Below the pieces are notes generated by a model. It did no database searches. It saw only the letters and a list, made by a program, of their open reading frames with translations, and was not told the origin of the DNA. From Anabaena lutea FACHB-196 (GTDB lineage: Bacteria > Cyanobacteriota > Cyanobacteriia > Cyanobacteriales > Nostocaceae): a stretch of DNA of 64,000 nt. How positions within the stretch are numbered: position 1 is the first letter of the stretch; each line of letters opens with the position of its first letter. The translations under genes and the position numbers were made by a program. Positions 27,372-37,873 of the stretch are shown in pieces. Location of the stretch: assembly GCF_014698305.1 (NCBI RefSeq), contig NZ_JACJST010000007.1:62001-126000 (forward strand), given 5' to 3'.

Positions 27372-29288
27372 CTATTGAAAACTTTGCTGATTGGGACAAA
27401 CTTTTACCCGAATAAGTATAGCCGTAATGTTGTCATGGCCATTGTATTCGTTTGCCAAATCAATTAAGTCGCTCAGACCCAGTTCTAGGTTAATGCCCGA
27501 ACTAAGCAGCGGTTCTAAATAAGTTTGGTAGTTGCTCTCTAGTAAATCATTATCCGATAGACCGTCCGAAGCTAACAGTAGGAGAGTATCTTCATGGATC
27601 TCAAAAAACTCCACATCAGGATGGAGCAAATTTTCGTCCCGTGGTCCCAAGGCTTGGGTGAGTTGGTAGGCATCTGGACGGGCATAAGCTATACTGGGTT
27701 CTACACCTTTGCTAATTTCCCTTTGACCAACTTCGTGATCTACCGTGACTTGTACTAATCCTCCCTTGCGAGTCAGACGATAGAGACGACTATCTCCCAC
27801 ATGAGCGACGACTGCCCTAGTATTCTGCATTAACAACATTACCAGGGTAGTACCCATGCGCCCAACACCAGAACGAGAATCTTGTTGATTAAGATCGTAA
27901 ATTTTCTGATTAGCTAAATAAACGGCTTGACGGATAGTTTCTACCGTTGGTAATTCTGGAGAAACCCAGTTTTCTTGAAAGTATTTTTGCACAGTCTTCA
28001 CTGCTAACTCACTGGCTACTTCTCCCCCAGCGTGTCCCCCCATTCCATCACAGAGAATATACAAACCTCGTGCTTGCAAAGTGCGACTTCTGGGTAATTC
28101 CACCTTTTGCAAGTTGGTTTCAATGCCAAAGTAGTCTTCGTTATGATTACGTTGACGACCTACATCAGTGCGTCCTGTATCTTCTACACTTTTTAACTGC
28201 ATTGACAGTAGAATTGTCGGTGCATCTTCATTTCTATCATTGATTTCCTCTGCATCAGCATCATGATCATCATCTGGGAACATAGTGGGTGCAGTGGTAT
28301 ATTGTGCCTCTAGGTTGCTAAAATCTGGGTTTTGGGGTGATTCTAGTTCTGTGGCTATCTCTTCCAAACGCGATCGCAATTGTGCCAAAGTTTCAATCTT
28401 ACCGACTTCTAAATCCTCCAACATATGCACAACCGAGCCAATATGAGTGCGTTGGGATTTTCTACATAAAGTTTCCCAAACCCTTCCCAACGCCTTGATA
28501 TTTACAGGCTGTGCTGTATTTGGTAAATTACCAGTAGACTCTTCCACATACAAACTTTGTAATCCCAATCTTTGGTCTTCATCCAATCGCAAATTCGATA
28601 ACTCCAACAAACTTTGGCGACAATTCACTGGTTCGAGTACCCCCCAAAGTTGAACCATCTCATAGCACCAGTGTAATATTTGTAACGGTTGCGTTGTGTC
28701 ATCTTGCCACAAATCCAGTAAAAGCTGCCAATGGGAACGGTCTTCAAGGAGTAGCACCTGTATATTATCTTGCTCCCACCCATCGTGAATTAGTGGTATC
28801 CCTGCTGGAATCTCCCTTTGTAATGCAATATAAGCTTGAGCAAAACTAGGTATTCCACTTACATCCACAGATGACATCATCAACCCCTTTGGTTCATGTT
28901 CGAGCATAGCCCCAATAGGTGATATTTGATAAGGTCGGCAATCTAAAACCCTGACCTTGACTTCCACATTCGTCGCCATTACTTGAAAATCTGGTAGTGG
29001 CTCCAACAATTGATAACGCTGCTGTGGGTCTAAAAACGAGCCTACCGCCAATTTTGAGAGCGAAGAATTACTCACCCCATCTTCTGAAATTGCAACAGGT
29101 ATCTTCTGAGTAATTATTGCCCACCAAATTGTGCCACATTCTGCACCGCAGTTGGGACAGTTTGGTGTACTTAAAGCTACTTGAGTACTGCATTGAGGGC
29201 AGTCCTTGTGAATTAAGGAAGTACCGCATTTTTGACAAAATTTATTGTCATTAGGGTTTTCAAATTGACAGTGAGGGCAAATCAGCAT
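27372..29288 (-). CDS. Zinc-ribbon PP2C-type Ser/Thr protein phosphatase
   Basis: The first ~55 residues contain three CxxC pairs (CPHCQFENPNDNKFCQKCG, CPQC, CPNC), i.e. double zinc ribbons. A middle region of ~300 residues has no clear motif but may be a degenerate kinase-like fold. From ~375 on there is a PP2C domain with metal ligands in RNHNEDYFG, LCDGMGGHAGGEVAS and HVGDSRLYRL, and GHDNITAILIRV at the end. It is the first gene of the pair with the FHA kinase and would reverse its phosphorylations. ATG at 29288. Confidence 0.92.
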   Translation of the reverse strand: MLICPHCQFENPNDNKFCQKCGTSLIHKDCPQCSTQVALSTPNCPNCGAECGTIWWAIITQKIPVAISEDGVSNSSLSKLAVGSFLDPQQRYQLLEPLPDFQVMATNVEVKVRVLDCRPYQISPIGAMLEHEPKGLMMSSVDVSGIPSFAQAYIALQREIPAGIPLIHDGWEQDNIQVLLLEDRSHWQLLLDLWQDDTTQPLQILHWCYEMVQLWGVLEPVNCRQSLLELSNLRLDEDQRLGLQSLYVEESTGNLPNTAQPVNIKALGRVWETLCRKSQRTHIGSVVHMLEDLEVGKIETLAQLRSRLEEIATELESPQNPDFSNLEAQYTTAPTMFPDDDHDADAEEINDRNEDAPTILLSMQLKSVEDTGRTDVGRQRNHNEDYFGIETNLQKVELPRSRTLQARGLYILCDGMGGHAGGEVASELAVKTVQKYFQENWVSPELPTVETIRQAVYLANQKIYDLNQQDSRSGVGRMGTTLVMLLMQNTRAVVAHVGDSRLYRLTRKGGLVQVTVDHEVGQREISKGVEPSIAYARPDAYQLTQALGPRDENLLHPDVEFFEIHEDTLLLLASDGLSDNDLLESNYQTYLEPLLSSGINLELGLSDLIDLANEYNGHDNITAILIRVKVCPNQQSFQ

Positions 29289-29645
29289 AGTGGAAGTTCC
29301 TCGATTTTCCTTCTAAGGTGCTTCTAGCCACTAGATCCAAAGTGCCACAATTAGCTGACCCTGACTACAGTATATGTATAAGAGATTGTGGATTCACCAG
29401 GGAATATTGGTGGCAGGATATAATTGTAAACTACCTACAATGACAGCAAGGAGCTAAGGTGTAGGCTTTTAGTAGCCCTGAACTATCTGTATTGAGACTA
29501 CGACACAAACAATTCGTTCCGCTAGGCTGGTTTACTTTAGCAGCCACAATAATAGCAATCCATCTTTTTGCCCTGTTTAAATCAGCATCTCCACTCCGTC
29601 TTCCTGCGCTAAATGAATCTTACGTTAGATGATACAAACAGACAG
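29289..29645. other. Intergenic region, possible tiny membrane ORF
   Basis: This ~360-bp gap lies between two minus-strand genes. On the plus strand a frame from a TTG near 29492 encodes ~46 residues with one hydrophobic segment (WFTLAATIIAIHLFALF). There is no good start or family match, so it is not called. No terminator or promoter is evident. Confidence 0.3.
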
Positions 29646-30251
29646 CTAACTTAAGGTGTATTTCGCCGACACAGATTTTTTCAGGATTTTGATGTCCGCA
29701 GGAGTTAGTTCGCGCCATTCACCTAGTTCTAAACCATTGAGTTGTAAGTGAGCAATACTGACCCTGATTAATCGTAAAGTCGGAAACCCTACCGCCGCAG
29801 TCATGCGCCGCACCTGGCGGTTTTTGCCTTCTGTGAGAGTCATTTCTAGCCAAGCGGTGGGGATATTTTTTCTAAATCTAATCGGGGGGTGGCGTTCGCT
29901 AACAGTAGGTTCTTCAAATAGTAGCCTGACTTCGGCAGGACGAGTCCGATAATCTTGAATTTCCACCCCTGTGCATAACTTATTGATAGCCTCTGCATCA
30001 GGAATATGTTCTACCTGTACCCAGTAAGTGCGTTTATGACCAAACCGGGGATTAGAAAGACGATGCTGTAATAGTCCATCACTGGTTAACAACAGTAAAC
30101 CTTCACTGTCCCAGTCCAAACGCCCCACCGGATAAACATCAGGAACCTGAATATAGTCTTTCAGGGTGCTGTGTTTAGGAGATTCCTGGGTAAATTGACT
30201 CAGAACTCCATAGGGTTTATGAAAAATAATATATCTATGGTCACTAGTCAT
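29646..30251 (-). CDS. RsuA/RluE-family rRNA pseudouridine synthase
   Basis: Isomerises a uridine in ribosomal RNA. The family signature is plain: [12 protein letters not shown] at the N-terminus and the catalytic Asp in [39 protein letters not shown] closes the core. At 201 residues it lacks an S4 domain and resembles RluE (23S U2457) more than RsuA, but the exact target cannot be fixed. ATG at 30251. It is monocistronic; an array of GATTTTG heptamers begins 3 bp upstream of the start, unusually close for a promoter region. Confidence 0.9.
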   Translation of the reverse strand: MTSDHRYIIFHKPYGVLSQFTQESPKHSTLKDYIQVPDVYPVGRLDWDSEGLLLLTSDGLLQHRLSNPRFGHKRTYWVQVEHIPDAEAINKLCTGVEIQDYRTRPAEVRLLFEEPTVSERHPPIRFRKNIPTAWLEMTLTEGKNRQVRRMTAAVGFPTLRLIRVSIAHLQLNGLELGEWRELTPADIKILKKSVSAKYTLS

Positions 30252-30253
30252 CC

Positions 30254-30293
30254 GATTTTGGATTTTGGATTTTGGATTTTGGATTTTGGATTG
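30254..30293. repeat. Heptameric tandem repeat (GATTTTG)
   Basis: Five or more exact head-to-tail copies of GATTTTG adjoin the start codon of the pseudouridine synthase gene. This is a typical cyanobacterial short tandemly repeated repetitive (STRR) array and would sit in the 5' untranslated region. Confidence 0.9.
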
Positions 30294-30377
30294 ATTCCAC
30301 GGATAAATCTGGAGGCTTGTACCATGAAGGAATTATTGGTCATCAATGACGAATTATTTATTATGCCAATTTCTGAA

Positions 30378-30462
30378 CAGGACTTACGCAATAACTTTCT
30401 CAAACCTTTCTTCCTTTGCGTCCTTTGCGGTTTGTTTATTCATGATTTTGCATAAGTCCTGC
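30378..30462. repeat. Small MITE with CAGGACTTACGCA ends
   Basis: CAGGACTTACGCA (30378-30390) and TGCATAAGTCCTG (30450-30462) are inverted copies with one mismatch, enclosing ~60 bp of CTTTGCGTCC-type repeat text. The size and terminal inverted repeats fit a non-autonomous element. Confidence 0.65.
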
Positions 30463-30590
30463 TGAAATAGGTCGCTTGTGATTGTAGTGTATGATGCTAA
30501 TAACACTGCACAAAATCATTTAAAACCTGCTTGGGAAAGATTTCAAAAGGTAAGCTTCCATCAGTATCCGCTTAGATAAGGTAGCGTTTA

Positions 30591-32228
30591 ATGAATAATC
30601 TCATAACTAAACGGGTTATTTGGATCAAATTAGCTTGCAGGGTTTTTAGTATAGGTTTATTACCTGCACTAACAGCGTATCCTGTATTAGGTGCAGAGCG
30701 ATTAAACCTTTCTTTCGGCATTTTAGAGGAATCTATACCCATTAATTCACTGGAAAAATATGCTGAAACAGGAAAAATTGATGATGATTTAGCTGTATAT
30801 GCTCAGTATGCCGACAAAAAACAACTAACTCAACTACGGAAAGTTTTAGTAACTCCTATTCCTTTGAATATAGTCAACGTTTCGCAATTTCTTTATACCT
30901 CGATTGGTGAGAAATTATTAGAAAAATTGGGAGAAATTATTCAAACAGACTCTCGTTTATCAGGGTTCTATGCAATTCGAGCAGCACTTATTTTGGCAGC
31001 CGCAGAACCTAATAATTTTACGCTTTTAAATGTATTACGCAAATTTCCTACAAAATCAATTTCAATTAACTTAGACCGGAGTTTGGCGATTGCCGATAAA
31101 TTACAGAATTTAGTCAATCAAACTCAAAATGCAGTAGCACTTATCAACGCACAATCCCAACTCAAATCAACCACATCTAATTTGAATTCTGGGCTTTTAG
31201 CAGATATCAGAAAACCAGGTAACTTGACTTGGCAAAAGCAAACTATCATACTCAATGACCAATCTCGTAACCGCACTTTTCCCGCTGATATCTATCTACC
31301 CAATATCTCAAATCCGCGTCCAATCATTGTCATTTCCCACGGACTCGGTTCTGACAGAACAAGTTTTGCTTACTTGGCTGAACATCTAGTTCAATCAGGC
31401 TTTGTAGTTGCTGTTCCAGAGCATCCTGGTAGTAATGCAGAACAATTACAAGCTCTATTATCAGGCACAGCACAGACAATAACTAACCCCAGAGAATTGA
31501 TTGATAGACCATTAGATGTGAAGTATTTGTTAGATGAACTAACTCGTTTATCTGAAAATAACCCAGCATTTAAAGGGCGTTTAAATCTACAACAAATAGG
31601 GGTTATAGGACAATCTTTTGGTGGCTACACAGCTTTAGCATTAGCAGGTGCAAAAATTAATTTTGAGCAATTAAACAAAGATTGTCCAGATATAAAAAAC
31701 ACACTAAATGTTTCGCTTTTACTTCAATGCTTGGCTATAAATTTACCCAAGACAGAATATAATTTATTCGATACACGAGTTAAAGCAGTAATTGCAATTA
31801 ATCCCGTTATTAGCAGTATTATGGGGAAAGCTAGTCTCAGCCAAATTAAAATTCCCATGATGATTGTATCGGGCAATGCTGATACAATTGCTCCGGCTTT
31901 ACCAGAACAAATCATACCTTTTACATGGTTAACAACATCAAATAAGTATTTAGTCGTTATCAATAATAGTACACACTTTTCTACTATTGCAGAATCACCG
32001 AATGCAGTTTTTCCTGTTCCTACAGAGGTAATTGGTTCAAGTCCCGCATTGGCACGTAGCTACGTCAAAGCTTTAAGTCTTCCCTTCTTCCAAACTTATG
32101 TCGCTGAACAGCCAAATTACCTGCCCTACTTGAGTGCAGATTACGTTAATACTATTAGTCGGCCACCGCTTCCATTGAGTTTAGTTCAATCTTTGACACT
32201 AGAGCAACTTCAAGAAGCATTTAAATAA
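30591..32228 (+). CDS. Secreted alpha/beta hydrolase with N-terminal DUF1400
   Basis: A 545-residue exported protein: signal peptide (~1-35, hydrophobic VFSIGLLPALTAYPVLG), then DUF1400 (about 40-190, AERLNLSFGILEESIPINSL), then an alpha/beta hydrolase with the oxyanion region VISHGLGSDRTSF and nucleophile elbow GVIGQSFGGYTALA (G-x-S-x-G). The likely Asp is in VSGNADTIAP and the His in NNSTHFSTI. Substrate unknown; a lipase or esterase is plausible. ATG at 30591. Monocistronic, in a ~340-bp gap rich in repeats. Confidence 0.85.
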   Translation: MNNLITKRVIWIKLACRVFSIGLLPALTAYPVLGAERLNLSFGILEESIPINSLEKYAETGKIDDDLAVYAQYADKKQLTQLRKVLVTPIPLNIVNVSQFLYTSIGEKLLEKLGEIIQTDSRLSGFYAIRAALILAAAEPNNFTLLNVLRKFPTKSISINLDRSLAIADKLQNLVNQTQNAVALINAQSQLKSTTSNLNSGLLADIRKPGNLTWQKQTIILNDQSRNRTFPADIYLPNISNPRPIIVISHGLGSDRTSFAYLAEHLVQSGFVVAVPEHPGSNAEQLQALLSGTAQTITNPRELIDRPLDVKYLLDELTRLSENNPAFKGRLNLQQIGVIGQSFGGYTALALAGAKINFEQLNKDCPDIKNTLNVSLLLQCLAINLPKTEYNLFDTRVKAVIAINPVISSIMGKASLSQIKIPMMIVSGNADTIAPALPEQIIPFTWLTTSNKYLVVINNSTHFSTIAESPNAVFPVPTEVIGSSPALARSYVKALSLPFFQTYVAEQPNYLPYLSADYVNTISRPPLPLSLVQSLTLEQLQEAFK

Positions 32229-32312
32229 TTCGTAATAGTGCCTCCGGCAGGCTACCGCCAACGTAATTCGTAATTCGTAATTCGTAATTCAAAAGAGCGA
32301 TGCCTGCGGCGA
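32227..32312. repeat. TAATTCG heptamers flanking a small palindromic element
   Basis: TAATTCG runs flank TAGTGCCTCCGGCAGGCTAC, and a HIP1 octamer follows at 32308-32315. The same arrangement (TAATTCG run, TAGTGCCTACAGCAGGCTAC, TAATTCG run) appears at 58846-58908, so this is a composite repeat: a palindrome inserted into a heptamer array. Confidence 0.7.
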
Positions 32313-32386
32313 GCGATCGCACTGTAGTACCATAATATTCAACTAGAATAGATGCAACCGAGTCTTTAACCCAAATCCCCAGTTCT

Positions 32387-33133
32387 ATGACTCTTGCGAA
32401 ACCTGCTGAATTAAACATTATTCATCTTCCCGACCACACTGAGTTGCCAGAGTCGGACGGAACATTTGTGAAGAACTTTCAAGAACACCCCCAGAGTATT
32501 CTGCTCACTGACTCTATTAACAGCGTATTGCAACAACTACATTCTGATGGACAATATGCGATCGGTCAAGATTGCGGTATTTACTGGCGTTTAACAGAAC
32601 CTCCAGAAAAAGGAGCAGAATCACCAGATTGGTTTTATGTAGCCAATGTACCACCGATGTTAAACGGTAAATTTCGCCGCTCTTATGTATTGTGGCAGGA
32701 ATATATAGCACCTTTAATAGTTTTAGAATTTGTTTCTGGTGATGGTTCCCAAGAACGAGATAAAACACCCATAACTGGTAAATTTTGGGTATATGAACAA
32801 GCAATCAGAGTACCGTTTTATGGCATTTATGAGGTACAAAAAGCCAGTATAGAAGTTTATCACCTGGTTGATGGATATTATCAGCTACTACCAGCTAATG
32901 AAAGAGGTCATTATCCTATTTTACCTTTAGGTGTAGAGTTAGGGATTTGGGAAGGACAGTATAATAATATGCAAGCGCCTTGGTTACGTTGGTGGGATAT
33001 TCAAGGGAATTTATTGTTACATAGTGGTGAGAAGACACAACAGTTAACATCTCAGTTGGAACAGGAACAGCAAAAAGCCGCACGTTTAGCGGAAAGGTTG
33101 CGGGAGTTGGGGGTTAACCCGGATGAGGTTTGA
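32387..33133 (+). CDS. Uma2 family (DUF820) putative restriction endonuclease-fold protein
   Basis: A 248-residue Uma2 protein, very common in cyanobacteria. The PD-(D/E)XK-type core is visible: SPDWFYVANVPP, PLIVLEFVSGDGSQERDKT (D…E-x-V-S pattern), and YGIYEVQKASIEVYHL. The C-terminus is a Gln/Glu-rich coiled coil (QLTSQLEQEQQKAARLAERL). The function is unknown although the fold suggests nuclease ancestry. ATG at 32387. It stands alone between repeat-rich spacers. Confidence 0.88.
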   Translation: MTLAKPAELNIIHLPDHTELPESDGTFVKNFQEHPQSILLTDSINSVLQQLHSDGQYAIGQDCGIYWRLTEPPEKGAESPDWFYVANVPPMLNGKFRRSYVLWQEYIAPLIVLEFVSGDGSQERDKTPITGKFWVYEQAIRVPFYGIYEVQKASIEVYHLVDGYYQLLPANERGHYPILPLGVELGIWEGQYNNMQAPWLRWWDIQGNLLLHSGEKTQQLTSQLEQEQQKAARLAERLRELGVNPDEV

Positions 33134-33262
33134 TTAAAACATCTCCAAAAATTAAATATCCATAACCCTTGTAGAGACGTTCCATGGGTAGGGATTCTCG
33201 GCTCTACATTTTTTAGCGGAGATGTCTGTATAAATAGGTAAAATCAACCATTTCCACCAAAT

Positions 33263-33343
33263 CCAAAAATCTTAGCCAAGACCATTGTAATTTTAGAAAA
33301 TAGGGGTTAAGATATTTTCATGAACCTTAGCCAAGATTTTTGG
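33263..33343. repeat. MITE-like element with CCAAAAATCTT ends
   Basis: CCAAAAATCTTAGCCAAG (33263-33280) and CTTAGCCAAGATTTTTGG (33326-33343) share inverted ends (CCAAAAATCTT) and a directly repeated CTTAGCCAAGA. The right end stops just before the start codon of the next gene, so the element probably supplies part of its 5' region. Between 33171 and 33210 there is a decayed GTAGAGACGTTCCATGG hairpin-type repeat. Confidence 0.55.
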
Positions 33344-33351
33344 AAAAAGCA

Positions 33352-34053
33352 ATGTCAAAAATTATATACGATGTCATCCAACGCTTTGAAGTTGAAAATG
33401 GCGTTCCTCGCTTGGTTTCAACCAATATTCAGGTAATTGAAGGTGGGGAAGATTTGTTATCTTTAGCTATCAGTATTTTGGCTAAACTCGGTTTTTATGA
33501 GAAGTTTGATGAAAATAGAACATCTCAATATATAGGTTATCGACTAAAAAATCCTGGTAAGGGTGCTAAACGCTATCAATTAGTTTTAGCTCAACGTAAG
33601 GAAGGATTATGTATTTCAATTCCTAAAGATGTTTTAACAGCAAATATTTTGCATCTAACATATTTCACTGATGATGAATTCACTTATGGTTTGCTGGCTA
33701 ATCTTTGGATTTTACCAAGTCAAGAAGATAGATTTTACGAATTAATGCAAACTCACTACCCAAATCTTTTAGAACTTGGTCGAACAACTGGTTTTGTGTC
33801 ACTTAATCAAAGAGATTTTGTGATTTATCATAGTGATCCTGATGAAGACATTAATTTAAATAATTATCATAATTATATTAATTCTCCAGAAGAATTTGAT
33901 ATTAATAAATGGGGAAATAATAGCTGTTATATGGTTATTGATTTATTAGAAGATAAACTTTTTCCTTATACATACCTAATATGTATTAGTGCTAGTGAAG
34001 TTTTAGAAGAGTTTATAACTTACTTTGCAAAAATATTAATGGAGAAAAACTAA
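33352..34053 (+). CDS. Hypothetical protein, possible partner of the DUF2726-like gene
   Basis: ATG at 33352 gives 233 residues; the in-frame TTG at 33340 lies inside a repeat end and is not preferred. No family is recognised. The protein is acidic and has no signal peptide or membrane segment. Two beta-rich stretches (YQLVLAQRKEGLCISIPKDV, CYMVIDLLEDKLFPYTYLI) suggest an alpha/beta fold. The stop overlaps the next gene's first ATG (TAATG), so the two are translationally coupled. The 3' end takes part in a 60-bp tandem duplication. Confidence 0.65.
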   Translation: MSKIIYDVIQRFEVENGVPRLVSTNIQVIEGGEDLLSLAISILAKLGFYEKFDENRTSQYIGYRLKNPGKGAKRYQLVLAQRKEGLCISIPKDVLTANILHLTYFTDDEFTYGLLANLWILPSQEDRFYELMQTHYPNLLELGRTTGFVSLNQRDFVIYHSDPDEDINLNNYHNYINSPEEFDINKWGNNSCYMVIDLLEDKLFPYTYLICISASEVLEEFITYFAKILMEKN

Positions 34054-34144
34054 TGTCTGTAAAACCCAAAAGACTGATTAATCCTTGCAAAAATATTAAT
34101 GGAGAAAAACTAATGTCTATAAAACCCAAAAGACTTGTTAATTC
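34025..34144. repeat. 60-bp tandem duplication across a gene junction
   Basis: Two adjacent 60-bp units (34025-34084, 34085-34144) differ at about five positions. Each contains the sequence ATGGAGAAAAACTAATGTCT, so both the ribosome-binding region and the start codon of the downstream gene are duplicated in frame, giving alternative starts at 34053 and 34113. Confidence 0.95.
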
Positions 34145-34607
34145 TTACGAAGAAAGAATGCTAGAATTTCTCGAAACCTGCATAGATGAAAATTATAAAA
34201 TTCATACACAAGTCAGCTTATGCTCATTTTGTGAATTAGGTAGCAGCCTTGATATTAAACTCAGAAACTTCTTCTTTAGCTCCAGCGTAGACTCTCTCAT
34301 CACAAATAAAGACTATAAACCTTGTTTAGTTGTAGAATTTCAATCTACATATCATGATTCTCATGACGCAAGAGAGCGTGATAATAAAAAATTACATTTA
34401 CTAAAATTAGCGGGAGTTCCCTTACTTTATTCACGGATTAAAGACTTTGGCTTATTACATCTTTACTCTCAAAACGAAGAAATAATCTTTAATTTATTCA
34501 CAGGTGAAAAACGAGAGAATGCCAAAGCCTTAATTAGAAACTATTGCGAACCAACTAATTTTGCTAATTTGCGACTTTGCGTGAAAAAAATATCTAAATA
34601 CATATAA
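34053..34607 (+). CDS. DUF2726-like protein
   Basis: 184 residues from the first ATG, or 164 from the duplicated second ATG at 34113. The core KPCLVVEFQSTYHDSHDARERDNKK…LAGVPLLYSRI resembles DUF2726, a PD-(D/E)XK-like domain found in putative nucleases, with the E-x-Q/K-like step in VVEFQS. A partial acidic-lysine catalytic signature is plausible but not proved. It is coupled to the preceding unknown gene. The first 20 residues (MSVKPKRLINPCKNINGEKL) result from the duplication and may not be needed. Confidence 0.6.
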   Translation: MSVKPKRLINPCKNINGEKLMSIKPKRLVNSYEERMLEFLETCIDENYKIHTQVSLCSFCELGSSLDIKLRNFFFSSSVDSLITNKDYKPCLVVEFQSTYHDSHDARERDNKKLHLLKLAGVPLLYSRIKDFGLLHLYSQNEEIIFNLFTGEKRENAKALIRNYCEPTNFANLRLCVKKISKYI

Positions 34608-34679
34608 ATTTTCGTAGGGGTATATCAAAAGCGCATTAGTATCAACTTAACCTACAAATGGATTATCTATTAGCTTCCA

Positions 34680-34840
34680 CACCCACCCGGAAATCAATTT
34701 CCGGGCTAATAGCTAAAGTACGTTAAAACGTACTCTGATTAACTAAAAATCAAAATTTCTTCTATTTCCAGAATAAATAGATCACAAATAGTCGGTTTTA
34801 ACCGACTTTAGCTTTTAGACAGGAATTTATTCCCTGGCTT
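34680..34840. repeat. Cluster of four short hairpins (dispersed cyanobacterial repeat)
   Basis: Four palindromes follow each other: CCCGGAAATCAATTTCCGGG (34686-34705), AGTACGTTAAAACGTACT (34717-34734), AGTCGGTTTTAACCGACT (34790-34807) and GGAATTTATTCC (34822-34833). They fill the gap upstream of the TPP riboswitch. The set resembles a dispersed element known from heterocystous genomes, but its function is unknown. Confidence 0.6.
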
Positions 34841-34915
34841 GAAGATTATTACCTCCACATCCTCACAATTCATAACGCCCCTCCCCCCATCCAAAACCAA
34901 AATGCTACAATCTAC

Positions 34916-36391
<1,476 letters not shown>

Positions 36392-36404
36392 ATACTGAAC
36401 AACC

Positions 36405-36437
36405 AGATCCCCGACTTCTTGGAGAAATCGGGGATCT
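36405..36437 (+). terminator. Hairpin after thiC (GATCCCCGA-type repeat)
   Basis: AGATCCCCGA and TCGGGGATCT form a perfect 10-bp stem with a 13-nt loop 14 bp after the thiC stop. The sequence is a dispersed cyanobacterial palindrome, here placed where it could stop transcription; there is no long U-tract. Confidence 0.55.
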
Positions 36438-36499
36438 GAAACCTTAGTTTTAGAAATCAAAGTAAATCTAAAAGCCTTATCAAAATCGAGAAGAAAATC

Positions 36500-37120
36500 A
36501 TGAAAATTCATCACTTGATATGGAAAGGATGTGCGCTAGTTATTCTGACTGCATTACCTTCTTTTTCAGAAACAAATAATAAGGTCATTTTAGTTCCGGG
36601 TGAAAATCTTTTCCCTCTTAAATGTGAGACCATTAAGGGCAGTATTGATGCAAATGATAAGCTTGCTCCGCCGGGAACTCTTCATGATTCTGCGTCAAGA
36701 TATGATTCATATAGCTTCAAGACTGATCCTGGAAATATTGTCTTTTTTGAACTTACTACTCCCAACTCGGACTATTCTAATTTTATGCCACAACTTACTA
36801 CACAAATGGTTGATAAGAAAACTGGTGCTATTCTTGCATCAGCAAGCGCTGTTCTACCAAAATCAATTCTTGAAGCTTGGTATTTTAGTCGAAAAGCTAC
36901 TGAAACTACAAATCGGAATTTATATATTTCTTCTGCTACTTCTGGTGGTAATTATCAATTAAGAATTGCATACGTTAGACCAAGTAGTAATCTTTCCGAA
37001 TCACAAATAGAAGCGGCTATTGGTATAAATTATCTCGGCTCATCATTTCGGGATTATTTTACTGGTTCTTCTTCGTCTTCGTCTCATCGCGTTGATATAA
37101 ACGCCTTATGTAAAAATTAA
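36500..37120 (+). CDS. Secreted hypothetical protein
   Basis: A 206-residue protein with an N-terminal signal peptide (MKIHHLIWKGCALVILTALP, probable cleavage after FSE). The mature part is beta-rich (VFFELTTPNSDY, NLYISSATSGGNYQLRIAYV), reminiscent of pre-peptidase C-terminal-type domains, but no family can be named. A Ser-rich run (TGSSSSSSHR) precedes the C-terminus. ATG at 36500, with AGAAG upstream. Monocistronic. Confidence 0.7.
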   Translation: MKIHHLIWKGCALVILTALPSFSETNNKVILVPGENLFPLKCETIKGSIDANDKLAPPGTLHDSASRYDSYSFKTDPGNIVFFELTTPNSDYSNFMPQLTTQMVDKKTGAILASASAVLPKSILEAWYFSRKATETTNRNLYISSATSGGNYQLRIAYVRPSSNLSESQIEAAIGINYLGSSFRDYFTGSSSSSSHRVDINALCKN

Positions 37121-37179
37121 TATTTATATCATTCTTCCTTTGCATCTTTGCTCCTTTGCGTCTTTGCGCGAAACACAAT

Positions 37180-37530
37180 TCATAAAATTTCTAATGTGTG
37201 TCTGAGTGCTGCATCTACCAAAGACATTTCGGACCAAAAACCAATAACTCTATCAATTTCTGTATCTAAAACAGTTGCTAGATTATCTGTCATAATCACA
37301 GAATCAGTAATTAATCCCGTTTGTTTTCCTTCTGGTATTGCTATATTCACAAATACTCTGCTAGGGTGTCCAGCACGGGAAACATTACTGGTAATCATAG
37401 CTATAATAGTTTGCGATAAACCAGTACCAATATTGTTAGATTGAACAACTAATGCAGGACGACGTTTAGCAGTTTTTAAGTTTGAGTCTGGGAACAATAC
37501 CAGCACTACTGAACCACGATTATAAGGCAT
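37180..37530 (-). CDS. MazF/PemK-type mRNA interferase toxin
   Basis: ATG at 37530 gives 116 residues starting MPYNRGSVVLVLFPDSNLK, the family N-terminus; an upstream in-frame start at 37569 would add 13 unrelated residues. The RRPALVV strand and TSNVSRAGHPSRVFVN region are typical of MazF/PemK endoribonucleases. It overlaps the upstream antitoxin gene by 11 bp, the usual toxin-antitoxin arrangement. It cleaves mRNA when free of antitoxin (family knowledge). Confidence 0.85.
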   Translation of the reverse strand: MPYNRGSVVLVLFPDSNLKTAKRRPALVVQSNNIGTGLSQTIIAMITSNVSRAGHPSRVFVNIAIPEGKQTGLITDSVIMTDNLATVLDTEIDRVIGFWSEMSLVDAALRHTLEIL

Positions 37531-37750
37531 CGTAAACTTCCATCTCTGGTTGATCCCAATCTTGTGCAAAACATTGTAATCTAGCTCTTAATTTTGCAGC
37601 TTGTTCTTCATTAATTCCGCGAGATGACAAATCTACAGAAGTATTTGCATCGAGAAAAGTTACAATTACTCGCGCTGTATTTATGCCTGTTGGCGTTTCG
37701 GTTAGCTCAATTTTCCCGTCTTTGTAAATGCCTTCGATTGACTGTAACAT
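37520..37750 (-). CDS. Antitoxin of the MazF-type pair
   Basis: 76 residues, MLQSIEGIYKDGKIELTETP at the N-terminus, resembling the AbrB-like/DUF2281-type antitoxins of cyanobacteria that bind DNA as dimers. The C-terminal tail (SVDLSSRGINEEQAAKLRAR…WDQPEMEVYDAL) is likely the toxin-neutralising part. Its stop lies inside the toxin gene. A decayed copy of this tail occurs at 42520-42622. Confidence 0.8.
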   Translation of the reverse strand: MLQSIEGIYKDGKIELTETPTGINTARVIVTFLDANTSVDLSSRGINEEQAAKLRARLQCFAQDWDQPEMEVYDAL

Positions 37751-37873
37751 TAGTTTAATTTCTGGGTGTAAACTACTTTTAAAACTATGCTTTCGGTGGT
37801 AACATAATTATTATATAATATTTTTGATGTTTAGTGTATTTTTTTCTCAAGATGTGATTTTTGATATAATAAA

